Source: Rhynchopus sp. YZ270_cl-10 (Eukaryota; Euglenozoa; Diplonemea; Diplonemida; Diplonemidae). Taken from it: a stretch of DNA of 64,000 bases. Shown in pieces: positions 42,425 to 53,100 of this stretch. The notes beneath the pieces are model-generated. The model was not told the origin of the DNA. It did not search any database and was given only the letters and a program-made list of their open reading frames with translations. Each line of letters begins with the position of its first letter. The stretch's first letter is position 1. The translations under genes were made by a program, and so were the position numbers. The DNA is taken from the NCBI GenBank assembly GCA_964035575.1, contig OZ037902.1, positions 558,001-622,000 on the forward strand, read 5' to 3'.

Positions 42425-43505
42425 CATACATTGAAATCCCGGGGAGTCACGGGGAGTTTGGCAAAAAATCAAAAAAAACGAACTCCCCGTGAGTGTTTTT
42501 TTGGTTTCGAGAGTTTTCGAGAGTGTTTTTTTTTTTTTTTACGGAGAGTTTTCGCGATTAATCGCGACAAAATTCGCGATTAATCCCCGGGAGTAAAATC
42601 GCGATTTTTTGTAGCATTTTACCCCAAACACAACCGTGCACACCTGGTGCTATCCGCATCTGACCTGTGCTACCTGGGCACACGTTCAGTCTACGTACTC
42701 ACATTACACCTACCGATTGATTCGCAAAATGCACCCACCACGACAGAGGGGTGATAAGCCTCGCGGCTTTAGGCGGCACAGTGGTGGCGGACATGAGCAA
42801 ACGAGCCACAGGTCGATCACAAATGCGACGGGTTAATTCCGCGCTTGGGAATTATCCACACCTGTTTAAGATAATTACGCTTAAATTACTCTGGGCGAAA
42901 AATGGTACACCATACCAGCAGGGAAGCATACCACCACATGTAAGCAGGGCTATTTTAAATATGGGGATAAGGAACAAGAAAAGGGTGAAAACGGGTCGAG
43001 GCTTCCCGCCGCAGGCGGAAATTTTTAGATGCCGTGCACTTTTCCAGGTGGTTTGAAGAGTGATCTGACCATATTGTCCCAGTATAGCAGTACACCCCAA
43101 TAAATCCATTGGAGAAGGAACATTGCACTTTTGACCACCACAGAATACATGTTGCCAGCCACACCACTAAAGTACAAAAACCCCCTCGGAACGTAGTGAG
43201 AGCTTGTGAAAAAATCTCTCCCCGTTCATAGATGGCCCAGTTTTCGAGATTTTTTCATAAATTCGCGATTAATCGCAAATTTATATTTTATAAATTGGAG
43301 AGTTTTCGAGAGTATTTTTTTTAAATCGGGGAGTATTGGAGAGTTTTGGAGAGTTTTGGAGAGTTTTTTTTTAAATTGGAGAGTTTTCGAGAGTTTTTCA
43401 CAAATTCGCGATTAATCGCGAATTTTTTTTCTTTTTTTTTAATCGCTAAAACTCTCGAAAACACCAGTGGAGAGTCTCCGCGACTCCCGGGGATTTCAAT
43501 GTATG
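42425..43505. mobile_element. 1081-bp TIR element inserted in an H5 element
   Basis: Ends CATACATTGAAATCCC and GGGATTTCAATGTATG, imperfect over about 28 bp. A flanking duplication CAAAGC lies at 42419-42424 and 43507-43512, one base off on the right. Joining the flanks restores an H5 element. Inside, GAGAGTTTTCGAGAGT units and the palindrome TTCGCGATTAATCGCGAA recur near both ends. The central 600 bp has only short frames. The start CATACAT and short duplication match the 677-bp element at 17,733, so the two may share a transposase source. Confidence 0.85.
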
Positions 43506-43803
43506 TCAAAGCACAAAAATACCCTGCAGCCAACCTAAAAGTACAAGAAACCACATAAAGAGAAGTTTGTAAAATGCAAAACGCTTCACCATACACCATC
43601 GGACGCAGGAACCGCTAAAGGAAAAAGAAAATGAAAACTTGAAAGATGAACATGCCTCTCGTGCACACACATCTAAAAGAGTGGACATTTGGTCGTTAAA
43701 TCGTTGGTAACGATGAACCTACACCCTTACGACAAACGATAGGGGGGAACTATTTTCCCTTTAAAACCTCCCAAATAAAGGATGAACCTAAGCCTAGCTT
43801 GTG

Positions 43804-43938
43804 CTTAGCCATCTTTGTTATAAAAGAAAAACTGTACCGAGGGAAAACCGCTGCACGAAAAACCCTCCGAAAAGGCTGGATCAACATCCAACCAACACGA
43901 AATATGGGTCTAGAGCGCCAGACTTCCCTCTCTGAGAA
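43804..43938. repeat. 135-bp direct repeat, copy 1
   Basis: Nearly identical to 44,135-44,270, offset by about 332 bp. Both contain TTAG-C-A, then GTTATAAAAG and GCGCCAGACTTCCCTCTCTG. About 200 bp of unrelated sequence lies between. Local duplication; no coding capacity recognised. Confidence 0.8.
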
Positions 43939-44134
43939 TGTAGAAAAAATAAATTGAATTTGAAGTACAAAGCCCTCTGTACCTTGGTGCATAACCAGAC
44001 GAACACCAACACACCCGTTGGGTGGACTCCTAACCATGCTGCCCACATCCATTTCATGGGTTGCATCTGATGTTCCTCCCTCCACTCCACCCGCTTCCAC
44101 TCGTCAAGGTCAGACGAACGTTATGATTCATTTG

Positions 44135-44270
44135 GCTTAGTCACGTTGTTATAAAAGAAAAAACTGTACCAAGGGAAAACCGCTGCACGAAAAACCCTCC
44201 GAAAAGGCTGGATCAACATCCAACCAAGACGAAATATGGGTCTAGAGCGCCAGACTTCCCTCTCTGAGAA
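44135..44270. repeat. 135-bp direct repeat, copy 2
   Basis: Partner of 43,804-43,938, differing at only a few positions. It ends in an A-run. Confidence 0.8.
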
Positions 44271-44400
44271 AAAAAAAAATCCCCAAAACAGAAAAAAATG
44301 CACATAACATTTCGTGTACTTTCTCTTCCGATGAATAAGAAATCATGCATAAAAAAACACAATGATGCGATTGTCACCCCATCTCTCCCACCTCATCTAT

Positions 44401-45993
44401 CTAGAGATCCCCACTCTTTCCCTCTTCTGCATCGAGCACTGCGTCCTGCGCGAGGAGCATCCCCTTCCACATGGCTTCGATGTCTTCTTGTGTAGTGTTC
44501 ACCCCTCCTAAGGCAATGCGGATGAAGGGCTCGTCTCCCAGCTTGCTTTGGAGCAGGAGGAACTTGCCTTGGGTGAGAGTGTTGAACTGTGTGAGGAAGG
44601 CGAGGGAGAGGTTCTGCTTGGTGGTGGGGTGGAACATCCCAACGCACACTAGGCTGAGGTCCGTGCGCACCATTTGCACTAAGGCCCTGGACGCATCGAT
44701 CTTAGTACGAAGAAACTCTGCCTGCTTCACAGTATCACTGATATGCGCCCGCACAGCTTCAAACCCAAAGAAGTTAAACACCATCCACACCCGCAACGAC
44801 CTGAACTTCCTCCCCAGGGGAACCCCCCAGTCGCGGAACTCTGGGCAGTATACCTCGTCACTCTCGGCTTGCATTAACACCTTTTTGTTTTTGTTGAAGA
44901 ATTCTGCGTTTTCACCAAAAGTGTTTGTCAACCATGTTTTGTCCTTAATAAAGAGGAATGCGGAGTCGAAGCCACAGAGCAGCCATTTGGAGCCGTTCAG
45001 GTTGACGGAGTCTGCACAGACCTGCATATTCTTTGCGTCCTGCTGGCGTTCTGGGAGGACCAGGGACGCACCAGCGTACGCTGCATCAATGTGCAGCCAC
45101 ACACCGTACTTCGCCTTCACCTCTGCAAACGTCGTGCCGCTTTTGAAGTACCTCTCATCCCCTCCTCCCCCACTACGGATATCATCGTACCCCGCAGTGT
45201 TCGTGGTCCCATAGTTCAACAGAATCATACAAGGGGTAAAACCGCGTGCAATGTCCCTCTCCATTCTCTCTTCAACCTGCTCTGGAGTGATCCCATAGTT
45301 TCCTTGATAATCAAGCCGCTGCGGTTTAATCTGATGGATACGGAGACCCGCAGAGCGGGCCGCCTTTTTGCCACTAAGATTCGTATCAGTGGACATATAG
45401 AGAACCAGCTTGGAGCTGTCTGCATAGTAAGAAGGGTGTTCGTTGTCTTCTCCTTCGTCTCCAAGAGGCTCGGGGGTGGGTGTATTGTGGGTCTGGTGGT
45501 GTCGTACACGAGCTGCCGAGGCGATGCATGCCATAGCGTCTGACGCGGTGCTTTGTATCATGCCACCTCCCCTCCCATTTGTGTGAAGAAACTCTCCTCC
45601 GAAACCCAGCTCCTTTGCAAGCCAGTCCATAACAACAACCTCAAGCTCGGTGGCAATTGGGGAGCTACTCCACTGCAGACCCACCACGCCATACGCCGTG
45701 ATCATCGTATCAGCAAGAACAGCAGGGGTCGTAGTGTTTGCAGGGTAGTACGCTGCAAACCCTGGGTGCGCCCATTGGGTCAAACCAGGTTTGATCTTTG
45801 TCTCAACATCCTCCAGGATGGCGTCAAATGAGCGCGGCTTCTGCGGGGCGTCCACAGGAAACTGCTTCGCAAGGTCTCCTGGTGCGGTAACAGGGAGGAC
45901 AGGGGAGATGCCAAGGTCTTTGTAATATCCTGCAATGGACCGCAGCGTTTTGGTTCCCAAAGAGACAAGCTGTTGCGGGTTGATTGCGGGCAT
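44401..45993 (-). CDS. Group II PLP-dependent decarboxylase (aromatic amino acid decarboxylase type)
   Basis: 530 residues, single exon. The start at 45993 opens directly on the family N-terminus; the open frame upstream is not protein-like. The fold-type-I motifs are in order: HPGFAAYYPA (active-site loop), LHTNGRGGGMIQSTASDA (phosphate binding), WLHIDAAYAG with the PLP-contacting Asp, and NLNGSKWLL, whose Lys forms the internal aldimine. Family members decarboxylate L-DOPA, tyrosine, tryptophan or phenylalanine; the substrate cannot be fixed from sequence, though overall likeness is closest to aromatic L-amino-acid or tyrosine decarboxylases. Length is typical (about 480-530). It is cytosolic, with no signal peptide. 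Confidence 0.88.
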   Translation of the reverse strand: MPAINPQQLVSLGTKTLRSIAGYYKDLGISPVLPVTAPGDLAKQFPVDAPQKPRSFDAILEDVETKIKPGLTQWAHPGFAAYYPANTTTPAVLADTMITAYGVVGLQWSSSPIATELEVVVMDWLAKELGFGGEFLHTNGRGGGMIQSTASDAMACIASAARVRHHQTHNTPTPEPLGDEGEDNEHPSYYADSSKLVLYMSTDTNLSGKKAARSAGLRIHQIKPQRLDYQGNYGITPEQVEERMERDIARGFTPCMILLNYGTTNTAGYDDIRSGGGGDERYFKSGTTFAEVKAKYGVWLHIDAAYAGASLVLPERQQDAKNMQVCADSVNLNGSKWLLCGFDSAFLFIKDKTWLTNTFGENAEFFNKNKKVLMQAESDEVYCPEFRDWGVPLGRKFRSLRVWMVFNFFGFEAVRAHISDTVKQAEFLRTKIDASRALVQMVRTDLSLVCVGMFHPTTKQNLSLAFLTQFNTLTQGKFLLLQSKLGDEPFIRIALGGVNTTQEDIEAMWKGMLLAQDAVLDAEEGKSGDL

Positions 45994-48900
45994 TGTTGTT
46001 TGCTTCTTTTTGTCCCTTTTTTTTTTTGTGCTGATTGTTATTGGTGATTGGCAAGGATAATATTCTCTGTGATGTAAAGGAATCATAAGAGAGGTTAATG
46101 GTGTGGCCCACGACCTCAAAATAGCACAAAATAGCACAAAATAGCACCTCCCTTCAGCCACACCAGTTAATGCACTGCTGATGGAGTGGTAACCCCTTCG
46201 AGAACCCCAAATTCCTTTGAGTTGCGAGTATATTTGTGAGTAGTAACCTCACATACTTGTATGTTTCTTTTTGGTTTGAAAAAGAAGCGGAGCTGAAAAA
46301 AAGTGTTTCCTTTTTTTTTTTTTTTGTTTTTGTCCTTCAAAAAAAAGGAAAAAATACACAATGGTGATGGGTTGGTAGGCCCAACTAATCTCAGGGGAGG
46401 GAAGGGGATGAACAGCGACTATGGTTTTGGGGTCGCGGGGGGAGAGGAGGGGGTGGGGAAGAGAGAGAGAGATAACAGTGGTTTGTTTGTTTGTTTGTTG
46501 TCGTGAACAGAAAAAAAGAATTAAAAATTCTTTTGTATAAAATAAATGGGGGTAAAAAAAGCAAAGAAGTTGAGTTGACGATGTGCGTGGGAGGCAACAG
46601 TGTCCTCCCGTATCACCCTCATCTGCTTCAAAAAAAGCACTCTTTTTTTCGTTCTCAACTCCTTTTTCCTTTGAAAAGATGATGAAACGGTTTTTATCAC
46701 ACCCTTTGTGTTCTCGTAACCCCCCCCCCCCCGCCCTTTTCCCCAATCCCATCCACCAACCCCCTTCCCCTCTGTAATGTAGTACATAAACCCACCCACC
46801 CACCCCCCTTTTATTCTGATATGAAACAAAAAAAAGTGAAGTAGATAGTGCAAAGCACTTGACACTCCGCGGGGTTATCGAACTCCCCCGGAGTGTCAGG
46901 GAAAAAGAAGAAAAAAAAAACTGCCCCAAAGAAAAATTTCGCGTGGGGGGTTTTTTTTTTGTCTGCAACTAAAAACATAGGTTGGTTTTGATTGAACGTA
47001 CTTTACCGTAGAGGTGATGGAATGAGGTTGAGGAGATGGGGGGAGATTGCGTTTGTTGGGGGTGCAATAATTGTTTTTTTTTTTTTTTTTTTTTTGAAAC
47101 TTGGTTGTATTAGTGTAGACACCCGAAGATGAACTCCACTATACATTTTTTTTTTTGGTGGTTGTATTTCTCCTCAAAAAACTGAAATAGCAAAAAGGGA
47201 GGAATACATGGTCTGAGTGTTAGCATAGCTCAGAGTGGGGAGAAGGGGGGAGGTGATACAAAGGAGATAAATAAAGAAAAGTTCGAGATGAATACTGTCA
47301 CCTTTTTTTGAAAGAAATGTTGGGAAAAATGAGCTAAAAACTCAATGCTCAGATCACCTTTTTAAGAAGTTACATTCAACAATCACTTCGCGGCCAATTC
47401 AGCTAAGATAGGCTGGAGTTTTTTTCTTTGATACATTCATTGGAATAGTGCCGACATTGTCACGATACAAGCACAACAAAAAATAAGAAACAAAAAAAGA
47501 AATTCCATTTTCCTACACCGTCTATTAGCACGTTACAGTCTCAGATGTTCTTGCAAGCTATTTCTGGTCGATTTTGGTACGATACCAGAGCCAAGACATC
47601 CACTGATCAGTGGTCGCGCTAATTATGGGAAAAAATGGGGAAAAAATGGATTTCGGGAACGGAAAAACGTTCCTTGAAAAGGTTAGCTGGGGAGGCCCGG
47701 AAACCCCGTTTTGTGGCATTTCCGGGCCAATCCCGGCTTGTGGTGGGGTATATACGGAAAAATGGACAAAATTTTAGTGACTTAAATTTTCGCAAAATAT
47801 GAACCCATACTCGTAAACAAGGGTCATTTTCAGGAAAATTCGGAAAATTCCGAGATTTGGAAGCAATTTTTCTCCTGAAAATCAGTGGGTTTTCAGCCCC
47901 AAAACATACCGCGATTGGAATTTCCGGAATCCGTCCGCGCTGTGGTGGGGTCACTTTGCCGAAATGGCCAATTTTTTGGTTTTGGTCAAAATCCATGTGG
48001 GTAAAGAGGGCCAATGTAAATCCCACAACCAGATTTTCTCTCCCTGATCCTGACGTCTTGCAACATGAAAATGCGCGAAAACACCGGCATTTGCATTTCC
48101 GGAATTCGTCCGTTCTGTGGTGGGGTCAATTTGCCGAAATGGACAAGTTCTTGGTTTTGGTCAAAACCCGTCAGTGTAAGGTAAAGGGGGCAAGTGTTTG
48201 CCTGTAGAAACTGGAAGGGAACAGGCAGCGCCGCAGGCGCACGGTAACCAACTTTTTTTTTTTTCCTTTTCTTTTTTCTCCTCTTTCTTTTGACTTTCCG
48301 AGCCAATTGCGTTCCACGGCGGGGTCACATGTATATGCAAGTCCACTATGTGGTGGTCTTACTCAACAATATTAGAACTTCTGGTTTCTTAATGAAATCC
48401 CCGTACTGCAAAAAAAAAACGTTCCTACCAAAACCCCCAAAAATCCCGGGATGAGGGATGGACTTTAGCGCCAGCTCTGGCACTGATAAGCGCAGTTTTT
48501 TTTTTTTTGCTATCGCAGCAGACAGCGCTGCTAACAGGGCAACTATCCTGCTCCGCTGCTTTTTTTTTTTTTTTTTTTGCTTCTTTTTTTTTTGAAAACT
48601 TGGTTGCAGTAGACCCGAAGACGAACTCCACTATACTTTTTGTTGTCTCAACCAATCTCCTAAGGACCCATTTTGGGAACCTAGGGTCTGCACTCATTGT
48701 ATCGACAATCATCTACCGACGTAGATTCCATTTTTTTTCCAGTATTCAGCTCTCGTTTTTTTAGATCGTTTTTTTTTTTTTTTTCTGTTTTTTTTTTTTG
48801 AGGGCGCATTTTTCCTATTTTTATTTTTGTTGTGTCAACCAATCGAGACATTGAGTCAGAACCGAAGTAGGTTCTATACTCAATGTAGGCAATTAGCTTT

Positions 48901-50146
48901 TTTTCTTTGCGTTTAATAAACACCCCCAATATCCATAGGAAATTGGAGTTATGTACAAAAAAAATCGGACTCGTTACAGTATATTTTCTTCCTCGCTTTT
49001 TTTGAAGATCTTGAAAAAAAATTGTAGCGTCCATGCCCTGAATATACTCTCCGCTAATATTTGGATTAGTGTCTGCAAATTGAGGGCTTTTTTTTCCACT
49101 AAACTTTTTTTTGAAAATTTTTGACTTGAAAACTTTGTAGAAATTGGTATACACGAATGTACTCAATACTACTTCTTTGAAAGATGAAAATGTCTCGATA
49201 AAGCATCAACAAGAAGAAAAATTCGAACAGAGAAAAAACAAAGGGGGAGAATTTTCTTTTTTTATTTGGGGGATGGGCAATCTAATGAGGGGTGCGAAAG
49301 ACCGTCGCTGCTGTTCAAGGAAAGGGGTCGGTTTTTTTGGGTGGTGGTGGCGAGGAAAGGGAAGGGAAAATGGAGGGAAAGGCATGTGTTGCGTGTTTTG
49401 TTGTGCCGACAAATCACCCTGCTGCTTGCTAGAGCAGGATCTACTCAATGTACTCAATGTCGCCCGAAGGCTAATGTACTTAAAAGATAAGAGACGGCTT
49501 TTTTTTTGTTTGGCGGCTTTGCACTTCCTCCCCTCTGCCTTCGCCTCCGCCAACCCAATTGTTTTATTTAATTTTCGACAAATCACCTAAAGTACCCACC
49601 TTTGGTCACTATAGGGGTTGTAATTAAATATTTTGGCCGAAAAGCCCCCATTTTTGTGTAGTTGCCTTTTGCGTTGACACATAGTGCAAATATTTTACAC
49701 CCCTTTTTTTTGCGGCTGATACATTCTTATTTTTTTTGGTCTCATGCATATCTCTTCTCTCTCAAAAAACACTCTCTTTTTTTTGAAAAAGAATTCTGCT
49801 GTTACGTCAGAAGAACCTTTTTCTCTCAAAAAAAAAAAAACAAAAAACAAAAACCGGGATACAAACAGAATAAAATTCCTCGCTTTTTTGGGGGAGGAGT
49901 TGCGAGAAGGGGTGACTACATTATTTTGAAAAATAACTGAGATTTTTTTGTTTCTTTTTAGTGTCGGAGTTCCACACATTTAAAAAACTAGGGCTCTTTT
50001 TTTAGGAGGGATGGGAACAGGGAGCAGTTACAATGGATGGGGAATATTTTTAAAAAAGGACTTCCAAAAAAAATACCCACCTTAGGTGAAAGACTTCGGG
50101 TATTATTTAGTTGCCCTTTTTTTTTTCTCTCTTTTTTCTCCTGCTT
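45994..50146. other. 4.1-kb gene-free gap
   Basis: Mostly homopolymer-rich DNA. Recognisable parts: an H4 cassette with a strong hairpin at 46,846-46,895, H3 elements at 47,096 and 48,594, a diverged 180-bp tandem repeat at 47,815-48,175, a GCGCCGCAGGCGCA element at 48,228-48,335, and two related strings TGT(C/G)TCAACCAATC at 48,643 and 48,829. No coding region supported. Confidence 0.7.
47815..48175. repeat. Diverged 180-bp tandem repeat
   Basis: Two units (about 47,815-47,994 and 47,995-48,175) share TTTCCGGAAT-CGTCCG, TGTGGTGGGGTCA and TTTGCCGAAATGG-CAA. A third, weaker unit lies at about 47,650-47,780, and a relative lies at 34,130-34,190. Confidence 0.6.
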
Positions 50147-53100
50147 CTAATGAATGGTGGGGCGTTCCCATTGCTTGCGGCCGTCGACGTTCTTGTAGAA
50201 GATGTCACCACGGGAGCTTTCGACCTGCTTCCAGCCGTGGGGGAGTTGGTCGTCCATGATGTCACGTGGCTCGGCACCGTACTTCTTCTGGAGTGCGTCG
50301 AAGAGGGCCTCTTCGTGGCCTCTGTACTGGATGAGAGTCGACACAACTGAAGGCAGCTTCTGCACGTTGTACCTCTGGTAGAAGTTCAAGAGACGTCTGC
50401 GGTACATCGCATCCACACCGCCACGTGCCTTGTTCAGCGGGCTGTTGCCTGCAGACCCATATCCACCCTGCGGGCTGCCCGAAGCAGACGCCACACGCTG
50501 CGCTCCAGCAGCAGGGCTCGACCCTGCAGGCTGGTTGGTCTCCCAGATCAGTTTCGCAAGCTGTTGTTTTGTATTTAGTAAAAAGAGAGGGGTGTGATGT
50601 GGTGTCATACCTGCTGCTCAACGGAGGTCTGGTCGGTGAAGATCGGCGACGCGCCCTGCGCTGCAGGCTGTCCAGAGTAGGACGCCCGCGGTGCGATGTT
50701 GCTCTGCGACTCCCCCGGGTGGTAGCCCGACGACTGCACGGGGACGTTCTGGCCGTAGAAGCTTTGGCCCTGCTGGCCGACGTAGGCGTCGCTGACGTGG
50801 GCCTGGGGTCCGCCGTCAGCAGGCGAGCCTGCGGCACTGCGCTGAGGGGTAGGTGTGAACCCACCGTCATGTGCATGTGGCGACACAGTCTGTCCTCCAG
50901 TAGGCGACGGGTGCAGTGCAGAGTGGTAAGTGTCCATCCCGCGCTCGCTCTCGACAACAGACTCAGAGTCTGCGATGTGCTGCACATGAAGCGCCTCCTG
51001 CATCGAGCTCTGCCTCTGTGAGTTGCCCCGCGACGGCACGGCATGGCTGTGTGTGACAGGGAGTGTCTGCAGGTTCGGGTTGCCGTGTGGGGAGACGTCG
51101 TCAGGCACCAAGCTCGAGCGGTGGTGCGGCATCGAGTGCAGGGAAGGACCAGGCGGTGCCATCGCAGGCTCGTGGAATGCAGCAGGCTCGTCGTAGCTGC
51201 CGCCACCAGGCATGATTGCAGGCATGTACTGGTCGGGGAAGAGCCCCTCGCTGCCCTCCGTGTTGGGGAAGCCCGGTTCCTGCGCACGACGCTTGACCTT
51301 CATCTTGTCCAGGAAGCGGTTGATCTGGTCCAGCAGACCCTTCGACTTGCCCTTCGACGCACCCTTCGTGAGTGCCGGGTACAGCTCTCCCTTGTGGTGG
51401 CGCTTTCTCGAGGGGTTCTTGTGCTCGAGCTTCCAACAAGAGTCGCAGAGCTTGAGCTTGCACTCAGAGCAGAGATGGAAGGCAGGACGGCCCTCCATGT
51501 CGTGGCACACATCACACATGTAGAGGAGAAGCTTCTTCCTGTGGTCGCGACGCTTCTTGTTCTTGTGCTCGTTGAACCAGCAGTCCTCGCACAGCTTCTC
51601 GGGGCTGCGTGTGTCGCACTCCTCACAAGAGTACAGGGCGGCACGACCCTCAGACTTGGCGCACACAGAGCACGCACGGTCTGTGTTCTTCTTGAGCCAC
51701 GACACGCAGTCCTTGCCCTTGAACTTGTCCAGGCACACCTCCACGCCCTGTGCGCGTGTGGTGACGTCTGCCCACGCACCCTCCTCGCCGTCGGGGTACA
51801 GGAACTGCTTGTTGTGCTTGCGACGCTTTGGGTTCTTGTGCTCGTCATGCCAGCACTGCTTGCAAAGCATGAGCTTGCAGGGCGTGCAGAACCAGAGGGC
51901 GGGGAGTGGCTTGTCCTTCTTGTTGTGCCCCTTTGTGCAGAGGTCGCACTCGAAGTAGAGCAGCAGCTTGGAGTGGTGGCAACGCTTCTTGTTCTTGTGC
52001 TCCACATCCCAGCACTGTTCGCAGAGCTTCTCGTCACAGTCCGTGCACACGTAGATCGCCATGCGGGGGTCCTCGCCAGTGTCTGTGGGAGGAAGGGTGT
52101 GGGTCGAGAAAGAACGTGAGGAATGGTCAATGTGCAGATAAAAGAACCTAAACCTCGCCGTGCCTAGTCACCTGAATAAATTGAAACACATAACATGCAC
52201 GTGCCTCTGCACATTCATTTTAGCATATCAAAATGTAAAATACATACAATGCGAGTCGCACACCGTGCACGCCCTGTCCGACGAGAACTGCCCCTCGAAG
52301 GGGTTGATCTCAGGGATCTCCTCCTCCGGGGATGGCTCCGGCTCAGGCTCGGGTTCCGGTTCTGGTTCGGGTTCTATTTCCGGCTCGGGCTCGGCCTCTG
52401 TTTCTTCACGGGGGACACCAGGGATCGGGGGGAATTTCTTGGTCTGGTTGTAGAGGTTCTGTGCCTCACCACGACGCTTGGCCATCTCGGCCATCGCAGA
52501 GCGCAGCTCCTTCTGCAGATTCTTGATCTTGTCGATACGCTCCTTGTGACGGCGTGCCAGATCCTTGATCTTCTGGCGACCTGCGTTCTGCGCGTTCAGC
52601 CTGTGGATCTTCTGTGCCTCGTCACGTGCAGCCTCAAGGGTCTGGTTCGACTCGGTCTTGAGGAACATCTTCGTGGTACCGACCTGCGCCTTCTTCGAGT
52701 CAATACCGCACTTGTCGCAGAGCTTTCTGCACCATTCCTTCATCGCGTTGAGGTCGTCCATAGGCGGACCAGCACCCATGATGATCTTGAAACGGCACAC
52801 AAAGTTCTTGAATGTCGGACGCACCGGGAAACCTGCCTTACGAATCTTGACAGTTCCGAGCACACCAGAGGATTCAAGCTGTTGCATCATTGTGATACCG
52901 TGCACCATGAGCGGCTTCTTGGCAGGGTGGGGCTTCACACAACGGATCCAGTGAGGGTTGGTGCTGTTGATGAGGTCCATCATGTCGATCAGCTGCTGCT
53001 TGAAGAATCCTCCGACAGTGATCTTACGTGCGTTCTCATCGGGCTCGGGGATCAGCCCTGCGACAAGCTCGCGCTCGGAGGCACGCATGAAGTTCTTCAT

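Larger units (their letters stand above)
41383..44400. other. Intergenic with nested insertion and direct repeats
   Basis: An ambiguous GC-rich exon-like block lies at 41,713-41,930. Other contents: H1 at 42,294, a 1081-bp TIR element at 42,425-43,505 inside an H5 element, H4 at 43,572, H2 at 43,642, H1 at 43,780, and 135-bp direct repeats at 43,804-43,938 and 44,135-44,270. No complete gene model. Confidence 0.65.

Noticed and set aside
47375-47425. A-box-like TAGCTGAATTGG on the minus strand
   Set aside because: No B box at tRNA spacing and no cloverleaf.
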